A stretch of DNA of 64,000 nucleotides, from assembly GCF_015644585.1 (NCBI RefSeq), contig NZ_JADOBI010000001.1, positions 496,001 to 560,000 of the forward strand. The letters run 5' to 3'. This document shows positions 17,301 through 25,348 of the stretch, piece by piece (position 1 is the first letter of the stretch; the number at the start of each line of letters is the position of its first letter). This stretch comes from Rahnella laticis. GTDB lineage: Bacteria; Pseudomonadota; Gammaproteobacteria; Enterobacterales; Enterobacteriaceae. The notes under the pieces were generated by a model. It was not told where the DNA came from. It searched no databases and saw nothing but the letters and a program-made list of their open reading frames with translations. The translations under genes were made by a program, and so were the position numbers.

Positions 17301-18191
17301 ATGAAAAAATTAACAGGTCTGATTGCTGCTCCACACACGCCGTTTGATGCGCAGGGTGAGGTGAATTTTCCGGTCATCGATCAGATAGCGGAACATCTGG
17401 TGAACGAAGGCGTGAAGGGCGTTTACGTCTGTGGAACTACCGGTGAAGGCATTCACTGTTCAGTTGAAGAACGTAAAAAAATAGCCGAACGCTGGGTGAA
17501 AGCCGCGCAGGGCAAATTAAGCATTACGCTGCACACCGGCGCACTCAGTATTAAAGACGCGGTGGAATTATCGCGCCACGCCGAAACGCTGGATATTTTT
17601 GCCACGTCGGTTATCGGGCCGTGCTTCTTTAAACCGGCAAACGTGGATGACCTGATTGATTACTGCCAGGCGATAGCGTCGGCGGCACCGTCAAAAGGTT
17701 TCTATTATTACCATTCCGGCATGTCTGGCGTGAATCTGGATATGGAACAGTTCCTGATCAAAGGCGGATCCAAAATCCCGAACCTGTCCGGCATTAAATT
17801 CAACAGCGCAGATTTGTATGAATTCCAGCGCTGCCAGCGCGTCAGCGGCGGTAAATTCGATATTCCGTTTGGCGTAGACGAACATCTGCCCGGCGGTCTG
17901 GCCGTCGGTGCCACCGGCGCAGTAGGCAGCACCTATAACTACGCCGCGCCGCTGTTCCATAAAATCATTGAAGACTTTAACGCCGGGAATCAGACCGCCG
18001 TCCGTCAGGGCATGGATCGCGTTGTGGCGCTGATCTGCGTACTGGTGGAGTTCGGCGGTGTCGCCGCAGGCAAAGCCGCGATGAAACTGCACGGCATCGA
18101 CGCCGGCAACCCGCGCCTTCCGCTGCGCGCACTGACCCGGGAACAAAAGCAAACCGTCGAAAACCGCATGCGCGATGCATTAGGTTTATAG
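17301..18191 (+). CDS. N-acetylneuraminate lyase, animal-like subtype (NanA function)
   Basis: A 296-residue DapA/NanA-family aldolase. The family site GTTGEG lies at residues 45-50, the tyrosine cluster FYYYH at 134-138 and the Schiff-base lysine in GIKFN at Lys166. GVDEHLPGGLAVGATGAVG and the late PRLPL follow the pattern I recall from vertebrate N-acetylneuraminate lyases more than E. coli NanA. It splits sialic acid into N-acetylmannosamine and pyruvate. The ATG at 17301 is chosen (GAGAAAG upstream); in-frame TTG 17286 and ATG 17289 would add 4-5 residues. It lies 44 bp after nanE, so it belongs to the same unit. Confidence 0.85.
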   Translation: MKKLTGLIAAPHTPFDAQGEVNFPVIDQIAEHLVNEGVKGVYVCGTTGEGIHCSVEERKKIAERWVKAAQGKLSITLHTGALSIKDAVELSRHAETLDIFATSVIGPCFFKPANVDDLIDYCQAIASAAPSKGFYYYHSGMSGVNLDMEQFLIKGGSKIPNLSGIKFNSADLYEFQRCQRVSGGKFDIPFGVDEHLPGGLAVGATGAVGSTYNYAAPLFHKIIEDFNAGNQTAVRQGMDRVVALICVLVEFGGVAAGKAAMKLHGIDAGNPRLPLRALTREQKQTVENRMRDALGL

Positions 18192-18222
18192 CCCGGGAGT
18201 TCGTTGCTAAACCCCCTCCCAA

Positions 18223-18244
18223 CCTCCCCCTTCGCAGGGGGAGG
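18223..18244. repeat. GC-rich inverted repeat, REP-like
   Basis: CCTCCCCC and GGGGGAGG form an 8-bp stem with the loop TTCGCA, preceded by a related C-rich run at 18212-18220. It lies between the convergent lyase and ROK kinase genes. No T tract follows on either strand, so it looks more like a dispersed REP-type unit than a simple terminator. Confidence 0.55.
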
Positions 18245-18252
18245 AGCAAAAA

Positions 18253-19182
18253 CTATCCTTCTATTCTCCCCATCACTGATGCCCCCACCAGCCCGCCAGC
18301 TGTCAGAAATTTCCCCGGTACCAGCAGTGTCTCCGCATAATTATGTAAAACTCCTTTACGCACCGCCTGATCCAGCGCCGCAATCAGCGCCGTTGCAGAC
18401 GCCAGGCCGCCGCCCGCGACAATCCGTGAAGGGCCGAGAATATTCACCAGCAGCGCCAGCGGTTCGGATACGATTTGCAGCCAGGCGTTTACCGTCAGCC
18501 CGCAGGCCGCATTACCGGCTTGCCAGCCGCTGACGATCTCCAGGCTGGTTTTATCCTGCTGATGGAAATGCTTATGCAGGCGCTCAAGGCCGCGTGCGGC
18601 ACCCAGCATATCGAGGCAACCGGTCTGACCGCAGCCGCATTTGAGGCGCGGAACGGCGTAGGTTTCGCCGTCAATCATGACTTCGGTGCGCGTGATGGCG
18701 CCGTGTCCCCATTCGCCGGTGACGCCACCGTGGCCGCGAACCAGATGGCCGTTAATGACCACGCCGCCGCCGACGCCGGTACCCAAAATAATCGCCACAA
18801 CCACCGCATGATTTTGCGCGTTTCCGGCATGGGCTTCGGCCAGTGCAAAACAGTCGGCGTCGTTGGCGGCGGTGACCGGGCGGTTCAGCGCCGCGCTCAG
18901 ATCTTTTGCCAGTGAACGTCCGGTGAAGGCCGGAATGTTGGTCGCCAGCAGTTCGCCGGTTTGCGGAGAAACCAGCCCGGCGGTGGAAATCGCCAGCGGG
19001 GCAGACGCGGGTAAATCACCGCCAAACTGTGTGATGAAGTTTTGCATTGCCGCCACGAAATCATCCCACGACGAAACGGGTGTCGGCACTTTGCCGCATT
19101 CTTCCACTTCGCCGGAAGCACGTGAAACGCCAAACTTAATAAATGAACCGCCGATATCGGCGCAGAAAACCGCAGAACTCAT
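18253..19182 (-). CDS. ROK-family sugar kinase (N-acetylglucosamine kinase-like)
   Basis: A 309-residue ROK kinase with ADIGGSFIKFGV (residues 9-20, ATP phosphate loop), IILGTGVGGGVVING near residue 132, the GEWGH motif with the zinc-ligand histidine, and CGCGQTGCLD near 183. It has no HTH, so it is an enzyme, not a repressor. Its start overlaps the end of the ABC permease gene by 4 bases (ATGA), so it is made with the transporter. It probably phosphorylates the sugar brought in or released by this system, perhaps an amino sugar. The zinc site and length resemble NagK, but the substrate is not proven. Confidence 0.85.
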   Translation of the reverse strand: MSSAVFCADIGGSFIKFGVSRASGEVEECGKVPTPVSSWDDFVAAMQNFITQFGGDLPASAPLAISTAGLVSPQTGELLATNIPAFTGRSLAKDLSAALNRPVTAANDADCFALAEAHAGNAQNHAVVVAIILGTGVGGGVVINGHLVRGHGGVTGEWGHGAITRTEVMIDGETYAVPRLKCGCGQTGCLDMLGAARGLERLHKHFHQQDKTSLEIVSGWQAGNAACGLTVNAWLQIVSEPLALLVNILGPSRIVAGGGLASATALIAALDQAVRKGVLHNYAETLLVPGKFLTAGGLVGASVMGRIEG

Positions 19183-20045
19183 GAGCGTGTGTCCAGTAAG
19201 TCGCGCAGCCCGTCGCCCAGTACGTTAAAACCAAGCACGGTCAGCATAATGGCCAGACCCGGGAACAGCGAAAGGTAAATATTAATGCCGAGGAAGTTAC
19301 GGCCATCGCTCATCATGGTACCCCATTCCGGCATCGGCGGTTGCACGCCTAAACCTAAAAATGAGAGGCTGGCGGCGGCCAGAATAACGGTGCCCGCGGT
19401 CAGCGTCGATTGCACAATGATCGGGCCGATGGCGTTGCGCAGAATGTAATGGACAATAATCCGGTAATTCGACAAGCCGAGTGCCTGCGCGGCTTCGACG
19501 TATTCCATCTGCTTTAAACCGAGCGTGAGGTTACGGCTCAGACGCGCATAGACCGGGATCGCAAACAGGGAAATGGCGATCAGTAGGTTGACCAGCCCGC
19601 CGCCGAGAATGCTGACCACCAGAATTGCCAGCACGATGCCCGGAAACGCAAACAGCATGTCCATAAACCACATGATGATCATGTCGGTATAACGACCGGC
19701 CATACCGGCAATAATCCCTAACGGAATGCCGATAATCATCGCCAGCCCGACGCTCAGCACCACTTCGACAATGGAAATCCGGGCGCCGTAAATGACGCGG
19801 GCAAAGATATCGCGGCCGTAATCGTCGGTGCCAAACCAGTGATCGGCGTTTGGCGCGAGCAGGGTATCAATCAGATCCTGTGCGTAAGGATCGTGGCGGG
19901 CAATCAGCGGCGCGAATAACCCCATCAGGACGATCAGGCCGACAATCAGGCCGCCGAGCGTCACCGCAGGATGACGCCAGCACCAGCGAAACAACCGCAG
20001 CGTGCGCGGTTTGCGACGGGGTAATTGCGTGATAATGGCAGACAT
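19179..20045 (-). CDS. Peptide-type ABC transporter permease (DppC-like)
   Basis: A 288-residue inner-membrane permease with an N-terminal OppC_N segment and five to six helices. The EAA coupling loop is EAAQALGLSNYRIIVHYILRN (its first part begins near residue 185), and it ends DGLRDLLD as DppC/OppC proteins do. It pairs with the DppB-like permease, sharing one base (TAATG). With the binding protein, the fused ATPase and the ROK kinase it forms one divergent transport system. Substrate unknown. Confidence 0.88.
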   Translation of the reverse strand: MSAIITQLPRRKPRTLRLFRWCWRHPAVTLGGLIVGLIVLMGLFAPLIARHDPYAQDLIDTLLAPNADHWFGTDDYGRDIFARVIYGARISIVEVVLSVGLAMIIGIPLGIIAGMAGRYTDMIIMWFMDMLFAFPGIVLAILVVSILGGGLVNLLIAISLFAIPVYARLSRNLTLGLKQMEYVEAAQALGLSNYRIIVHYILRNAIGPIIVQSTLTAGTVILAAASLSFLGLGVQPPMPEWGTMMSDGRNFLGINIYLSLFPGLAIMLTVLGFNVLGDGLRDLLDTRS

Positions 20046-20965
20046 TAGTCGAACCTTATTTTTGGATTCAGGAAGGCTATCAGTAATTCACCGAGCAGGT
20101 TCATCACCACCACGCCGCAAACGGCCACCAGCGCGACGCCCTGGATCACCGGATAATCACGATAGCGCACGGAATCGACCAGCAGACGGCCAATGCCCGG
20201 CCAGTTGAAGACGGATTCCGTGACCACCGCGCCGCCAATCAGACTGCCGAAATTGAGCGCCACAATGGTGACAATCGGGATCAGCGCGTTGCGAAAGGCG
20301 TGGCTGCAATAAACCGTGGTGGCGGATAACCCTTTGGCGCGCGCGGTACGGATATAATCTTCCGACAAGACGTCGAGCATGCTCGAACGCGTCATGCGTG
20401 CCATCACGGCCATCGGTAAAACCGCCAGCGTGACGGAGGGCAAAATGTAGCTTTTCCACGACGTGGCACCGAGCAGCGGCAGCCAGCCGAGATTCACCGA
20501 AAAGGTATTCATTGCCATCAGCCCGAGCCAGAAGTTGGCGATGGACGCACCGGCAATCGCCAGCAGCATCACGCCAAAATCCGGCCAGCGGTTGCGGTAA
20601 ACCGCGCCTATCATGCCCGCCGGAACGCCAATCGCTACCGCCAGGAAATATGACAGCACGGCGAGCATCAGGGTGTAAGGCATACGCTCGCCGATTTCCT
20701 GCGTCACCGGTTGTTGCGACTGCAACGAGACGCCGAGATTGCCGTGCAGCACATTACCGGCAAAATGCAGGTATTGCGTGACCAGCGGCTGATCCAGTCC
20801 GAGGCGCACGCGCATGGCGTCCACCGCTTCCTGTGTGGCTTCAGGCCCGGCCATCAGGCGTGCCGGATCGCCCGGCAGCGCGCGGATGGACACAAAAATC
20901 AGCATCGAAACCCCGATCAGGATGATCGGGAAAGCGATTAGCTTTTTGGCAAGATAGGCTTTCAT
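20045..20965 (-). CDS. Peptide-type ABC transporter permease (DppB-like)
   Basis: A 306-residue permease with the DppB landmarks: an N-terminal helix, SIRALPGDPARLMAGPEA (about 26-43), and the coupling loop RTARAKGLSATTVYCSHAFRN (starting near 200). Either GTG 20968 or ATG 20965 could start it, with AAGAG and GGTGG close upstream; ATG is preferred. It stands 27 bp after the binding protein gene and is the transporter's first membrane subunit. Confidence 0.88.
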   Translation of the reverse strand: MKAYLAKKLIAFPIILIGVSMLIFVSIRALPGDPARLMAGPEATQEAVDAMRVRLGLDQPLVTQYLHFAGNVLHGNLGVSLQSQQPVTQEIGERMPYTLMLAVLSYFLAVAIGVPAGMIGAVYRNRWPDFGVMLLAIAGASIANFWLGLMAMNTFSVNLGWLPLLGATSWKSYILPSVTLAVLPMAVMARMTRSSMLDVLSEDYIRTARAKGLSATTVYCSHAFRNALIPIVTIVALNFGSLIGGAVVTESVFNWPGIGRLLVDSVRYRDYPVIQGVALVAVCGVVVMNLLGELLIAFLNPKIRFD

Positions 20966-20992
20966 CACTCTTTTCCACCGTAAATGACGCTG

Positions 20993-22537
20993 TTATTTTT
21001 TCTGTGCGTCTTTGACCACGATCTGACCGCCCGGAATCATCGTCACGCCGGAAATCCCGGTGCCGGTGGCGTACAAATCATTCTGGTAGTACAGCAAGAC
21101 CTGTGGCGCCTGCTGGTTGATTTCTTTCTGCGCCTCGACGTAAATCGCGTTGCGGGTATTTTCATCCAGCGTTGACGCGGCTTTATCTAACATTTCATCG
21201 AGTTTCGGATCGTTAAAGAAGCCGAGGTTTGCGCCGCCGGGTGCGAAGCTTTTGCTGTAATACAGCGGACGAAGTTGCAGGTCTGCGCCGTTCGCGCCGG
21301 AAGACCATGACGCCAGAATTGCGCCGGTGTTATCGGCTTTTTTCCCGGCCTGATCGGCAAACGCGGCTTTGGTCCATACGCCGCTTTCCATAATGCGTAC
21401 GTCCAGTTTCACGCCAATTTTCGCCCACATGCTTTGCAGCACCTGGCCGATCCGCGCGTCCTGACCTTGTACCGCAATCGACATGCTGAATCCGTCAGCG
21501 ACACCGGCTTCTTTTAACAGCGCTTTGGCTTTGGCGAGATCCAGCGGATACGGGTTCAGCGTTTTGTCATAACCGGCGGTAACCGGTGCCAGCGGGGAAT
21601 TCGCCGGTTGCGCGAAGCCGGACATGATGGCGCGCACCAGCCCGTCGCGGTCGGTGGCGTAGTTCAACGCCTGACGGACGCGAACGTCGCCAAGCGGTTT
21701 GAGATCGGTGTTGAGCGCGACCCAGAACACGGCGGCACCCGGGCTTTCGTGCAGGCTGAATTTCGGATTGTTTTTCAGTACGCGGGCGAACTGCGGCGGC
21801 ACCGGGTTGATGACGTCGGTTTCACCGGCCTGCAACGCCATGTTCATGACTGACGGCTCGGCGCTCCACGTCCATTTGATGTCGTCCGGCCCGGCGGCTT
21901 TATCGCCCCAGTAGCCCGGATATTTTTCTTCCAGCACGAATTCGCCGGTTTTGTACTGCACCATTTTGTACGGGCCGGTGCCGACGGCTTTGCTGTCGAG
22001 CGTGCCGGTTTTATCCGCCGCCGGGCTGACCATCAGACACGCGCCGGTGGTGAGTAAATTGAGGAAGGCCGGATACGGTTTTTTCAGTTTGAAGACAACG
22101 GTGGATTCGTCGGTTTTGGTCACGCTGTCGAGGAAGGTGCGAAGACGTCCGCTGGCGGCCAGCCCGCGTTTGGTGTCGAGATGGCGGGCGAAGTTGGCGA
22201 CTACGGCGTCGGCGTTAAACGGCGTGCCGTCGTGGAATGTTACACCGCTGCGCAGTTTGAATGTCCAGACCAGACCGCTTTCATCGCTGCTCCATGAGGT
22301 GGCGAGCGCGGCTTCCGGTTTCAGCTGAGGCGACATGCGCAGCAGACCTTCGTACATCGGATCCAGCACCGTGCCGGTAAACGTGGCGGTCTGGTTGCCC
22401 GGGTCCATGCTGCGCGGCGCTTCGTTTTGCATCACGTTCAGCGTGGCGGCGAAAACCGGCAGCGAAAACGCGGCGAGAAGGGCGCTGCTCAGCAGTGATA
22501 ACTGCACGGGACGCCGGATGTAACGGGTAATCTTCAT
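20993..22537 (-). CDS. Periplasmic solute-binding protein, family 5 (DppA/OppA-like)
   Basis: A 514-residue SBP_bac_5 protein. A classical signal peptide (basic start, hydrophobic stretch, cleavage near SLPVFA-AT, residue 30) sends it to the periplasm. Family features include LDPMYEGLLR, WTFKLRSGVTFHDGTPFNAD and ALNYATDRDGLV. Members bind peptides, glutathione, nickel or sugar oligomers; the neighbouring ROK kinase and M81 hydrolase suggest a ligand with both amide and sugar parts. It is the first gene of the minus-strand unit, divergent from the ROK repressor. Confidence 0.88.
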   Translation of the reverse strand: MKITRYIRRPVQLSLLSSALLAAFSLPVFAATLNVMQNEAPRSMDPGNQTATFTGTVLDPMYEGLLRMSPQLKPEAALATSWSSDESGLVWTFKLRSGVTFHDGTPFNADAVVANFARHLDTKRGLAASGRLRTFLDSVTKTDESTVVFKLKKPYPAFLNLLTTGACLMVSPAADKTGTLDSKAVGTGPYKMVQYKTGEFVLEEKYPGYWGDKAAGPDDIKWTWSAEPSVMNMALQAGETDVINPVPPQFARVLKNNPKFSLHESPGAAVFWVALNTDLKPLGDVRVRQALNYATDRDGLVRAIMSGFAQPANSPLAPVTAGYDKTLNPYPLDLAKAKALLKEAGVADGFSMSIAVQGQDARIGQVLQSMWAKIGVKLDVRIMESGVWTKAAFADQAGKKADNTGAILASWSSGANGADLQLRPLYYSKSFAPGGANLGFFNDPKLDEMLDKAASTLDENTRNAIYVEAQKEINQQAPQVLLYYQNDLYATGTGISGVTMIPGGQIVVKDAQKK

Positions 22538-22666
22538 GTTCTGCCCTCTGCGTGAAAAATCGGATTAAGTGGTTCTGGCTACGTCGTTTTATTGCGTTAT
22601 TCGACAGATCTCATTACAAGACATTTTTTAACAAATAGTTCATATGAAATACTTATGTCGAAACAT

Positions 22667-22687
22667 TTAGTTTATTTTGTGAACTAA
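22667..22687. promoter_or_regulatory. Candidate ROK-repressor operator
   Basis: An inverted repeat TTAGTT and AACTAA with a 9-base spacer, within the AT-rich gap between the divergent binding protein and ROK repressor genes. The half-site spacing and AT-rich form resemble NagC/Mlc operators. Binding by the adjacent ROK repressor is inferred. Confidence 0.45.
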
Positions 22688-22761
22688 TTGGCATTGATAT
22701 ATCCATTTTTACCGTTTAATGTCAATGCAGATGAGCCAAAACTGAGAGCAGCGAAACGAAT

Positions 22762-23901
22762 ATGCTAACAACTTTGCAACGTCAGATATTGGGGGCGGTC
22801 AATGCCTCCGGCGGCATCAGCCGCACAGAGCTGGCGCAGCTTTCGGGAATGAGCAAGGCGGCGATAGGCGGCGTGGTTCGCGAGATGATCGACGCCGGTT
22901 TTCTGCATGAAGCCGAAACGGTACCCGGCAGCGGGCAGGGAAGGCCGTCGGTGCGCCTTGTGGTTCACCCGGACGGCGCGTGGTTTGCAGGCGTTTCTTT
23001 GCTGCAAAATCCGGCGCAGATGGCGCTGATCAATCTGCACGGCGAAATTCTCTCGCGGGTGTCGTTTGCGGCTGATTCTGACCCGCAGCGGCTGGCGGAA
23101 AACATCGCGCTGGCGTTGCCGGCCTTGCTTGAGCCGCATCCTGAAGCGGCCAAAAAAATGGTCGGGCTCGGGGTGACGTTATCGGGCCTGATTGATGAAC
23201 ATCAGTCCACCTGCGTGCAGTCGGCGCTGCTGGGCTGGCGTGATGTGCCGCTGGCCAAGCTGATTTCGCAGGCCACCGGCATGGACGTGGCGATTGAGAA
23301 CGACGCTAAAGCGCTGGCGGTGAGTGAGAAAAACTTCGGTCAGGCGCGTGATCTGAGCAGTTTTACACTGGTCAGCCACGGTGCGGGGATCGGCAGCGCG
23401 CATTTCATTGCCGGAAAATTGCACCGCGGGCTGCACGGCGGTGCCGGGGAAATTGCCCACTGCACGCTGGAGCTCAACGGTTCGCCCTGCCGCTGCGGAA
23501 AGCGCGGTTGTCTGGACACGCTGGCCTCGCTCAATGCGATTGCGGAAATGGCCAGAGCCGAAGGGCTGGACGCCACCACCATCGGCGGGCTGGAACAACA
23601 GGCGATGCAGGGTGTCAGCGCGGCTATCCGCATTCTGCATCGCGCCGGTTCTGCGCTTGGCCTGGCGATATCCCATCTTATTCAGATTAATGACCCGGAC
23701 ATGATCCTGATTGCCCATCAGGACGCGGATTTTTCCGGCCTGTTTGGCACCGTGGTTCAGCAATCTATCGAAGCCAACGTGTTGCCGGGTAACGCCGGGA
23801 AAACGCCGGTTCGCACTTTCACCCTAAACGACGACACCTGGGCGCGCGCGGCGGCAAGCATTGCTGCGCACCGCTTTCTTGTCGGCCTGAAGCCAGTCTG
23901 A
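22762..23901 (+). CDS. ROK-family transcriptional repressor (NagC/Mlc-like)
   Basis: A 379-residue protein. An N-terminal winged HTH (about residues 5-60, ISRTELAQLSGMSKAAIGGVV) is followed by a ROK domain with a kinase-like sugar site (SHGAGIGSAHFI), GEIAHCTLE and the zinc motif CRCGKRGCLD near residue 247. The phosphate-binding loop of true kinases near the start of the domain is poorly kept, as in repressors. It diverges from the binding protein gene and leads the M81 and ATPase genes (12 bp apart), so it probably controls both units in response to a sugar. Confidence 0.87.
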   Translation: MLTTLQRQILGAVNASGGISRTELAQLSGMSKAAIGGVVREMIDAGFLHEAETVPGSGQGRPSVRLVVHPDGAWFAGVSLLQNPAQMALINLHGEILSRVSFAADSDPQRLAENIALALPALLEPHPEAAKKMVGLGVTLSGLIDEHQSTCVQSALLGWRDVPLAKLISQATGMDVAIENDAKALAVSEKNFGQARDLSSFTLVSHGAGIGSAHFIAGKLHRGLHGGAGEIAHCTLELNGSPCRCGKRGCLDTLASLNAIAEMARAEGLDATTIGGLEQQAMQGVSAAIRILHRAGSALGLAISHLIQINDPDMILIAHQDADFSGLFGTVVQQSIEANVLPGNAGKTPVRTFTLNDDTWARAAASIAAHRFLVGLKPV

Positions 23902-23913
23902 GGAATCATCAAC

Positions 23914-25347
23914 ATGCGTATAGCTGTCAGCGGTATTCATATTGAATGCAGCACTTACAACCCGGTTCTCAACGAGGAAAAGGATTTCACTGTGGTTCGT
24001 GACGCGCAGCTGCTGGCGTCGCCGCGTTTTCGTTTCCTGCAAGATTATCCGGCGACGTTTTTGCCGACAATCCACGCCCGCGCCATTGCCGGCGGGCCAG
24101 TCGCGCGGGCGACTTACGACAAATTCAAAGCGGAAATGCTGGCCGGGCTGGAAGCGCAAAAACCGTTTGATGGCCTGTATCTGGCGATGCACGGCGCGAT
24201 GTATGTCGAGGGGCTGGAAGATGCGGAAGGCGACTGGATTGCCGCTGCGCGCAAAGCCGTCGGGCCGGATTGCCCGATCAGCGTCAGTTACGATTTGCAC
24301 GGCAATGTTTCGCAGCGAATTATCGATGCCATTGATATGTTTTCGACGTACCGCACCGCGCCGCACATCGACGTGGAAGAAACCATGCGCCGCTCGGTGG
24401 CCATGTTAGTGAAGCATCTGCAAACCGGCGAAAAACCGACGCTGCTGTGGGTGCCGGTGCCGGTTGTACTGCCGGGCGAACGCACCAGCACGGAAGATGA
24501 ACCGGCGAAAAGTTTGTATGCCCGTCTGCCGGAAATGGATGAAGTGGACGGCGTTTGGGACAGCTCGCTGATGGTCGGTTATGTCTGGGCCGATGAACCG
24601 CGTGCGACGGCGGCGGTGATCATGACCGGCACGGATCGTGCGGCGCTCGAAGTTCAGGCAACCACTCTGGCGCAGGCTTACTGGGATGTGCGTGAAGATT
24701 TCGTGTTCGGTTGTGAAACCGACACGGTGGAAGCCTGCGTGCGCAAGGCGATTGACTGCGAAACCCGTCCGGTGGTGCTGGCAGATTCCGGCGATAACCC
24801 GACCGGCGGTGGCGTCGGTGATCGTGCGGACGTGTTGCAGGAACTGATTAAGCAGTATGCGCAAAATGTGGTGGTGGCCGGAATTGCTGACGCGCCTGCG
24901 ACCGACGCGGCGTTTAACGCCGGTGTCGGATCAGTATTAACGCTGACGCTGGGCGCTTCGCTGGATCACTCCAGCCCGCAGGTGAAAGGCGAGTTTGAAG
25001 TGATTTTCCTGCTCGATGCGCTGGCACCGGCTGACCGTCAGGCGGTATTGCGCACTGGCGGCATTGACGTGGTGGTGTCGGCGCGCCGTCGCCCGTATCA
25101 CAACATCAGCGATTTCACCGTGCTGGAGCTGGATCCGCATACCGCCGATATCGTGGTGGTGAAATCCGGTTATCTGTCACCGGAGCTGGCGCCGATTGCC
25201 AGCCCGAATCTGATGGCGCTGTCGAACGGCGTGGTCGATCAGTTCGTCGAACGTCTTCCGCGCAACCGCAAGGCGCGCAAAACTTTCCCGTTCGACCGCG
25301 ATTTCAGCTATGTGCCGCAGGTTCAGCTGTCGGCAAGGAGCAAATAA
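23914..25347 (+). CDS. M81-family metallohydrolase (MlrC-like)
   Basis: A 477-residue protein of the M81/MlrC family (DUF1485 plus MlrC C-terminal domain). It has GIHIECSTYNPV at residues 7-18, LAMHGAMYVEGLEDAEGDW near 90 and SYDLHGNVS near 128, which hold probable zinc ligands, and GDNPTGGGVGDRADVLQ near 293. The reference member, microcystinase C, cuts linearised microcystin peptides; substrates of most homologues are unknown. No signal peptide is seen, so it is cytoplasmic and would act on the imported compound. It ends 1 base before the ATPase start codon. Confidence 0.85.
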   Translation: MRIAVSGIHIECSTYNPVLNEEKDFTVVRDAQLLASPRFRFLQDYPATFLPTIHARAIAGGPVARATYDKFKAEMLAGLEAQKPFDGLYLAMHGAMYVEGLEDAEGDWIAAARKAVGPDCPISVSYDLHGNVSQRIIDAIDMFSTYRTAPHIDVEETMRRSVAMLVKHLQTGEKPTLLWVPVPVVLPGERTSTEDEPAKSLYARLPEMDEVDGVWDSSLMVGYVWADEPRATAAVIMTGTDRAALEVQATTLAQAYWDVREDFVFGCETDTVEACVRKAIDCETRPVVLADSGDNPTGGGVGDRADVLQELIKQYAQNVVVAGIADAPATDAAFNAGVGSVLTLTLGASLDHSSPQVKGEFEVIFLLDALAPADRQAVLRTGGIDVVVSARRRPYHNISDFTVLELDPHTADIVVVKSGYLSPELAPIASPNLMALSNGVVDQFVERLPRNRKARKTFPFDRDFSYVPQVQLSARSK

Positions 25348-25348
25348 G

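Noticed and set aside
17301-18191. 4-hydroxy-tetrahydrodipicolinate synthase (dapA)
   Set aside because: The tyrosine cluster, GVDE...GATGAVG and the nanE neighbour fit the sialic acid lyase branch instead.
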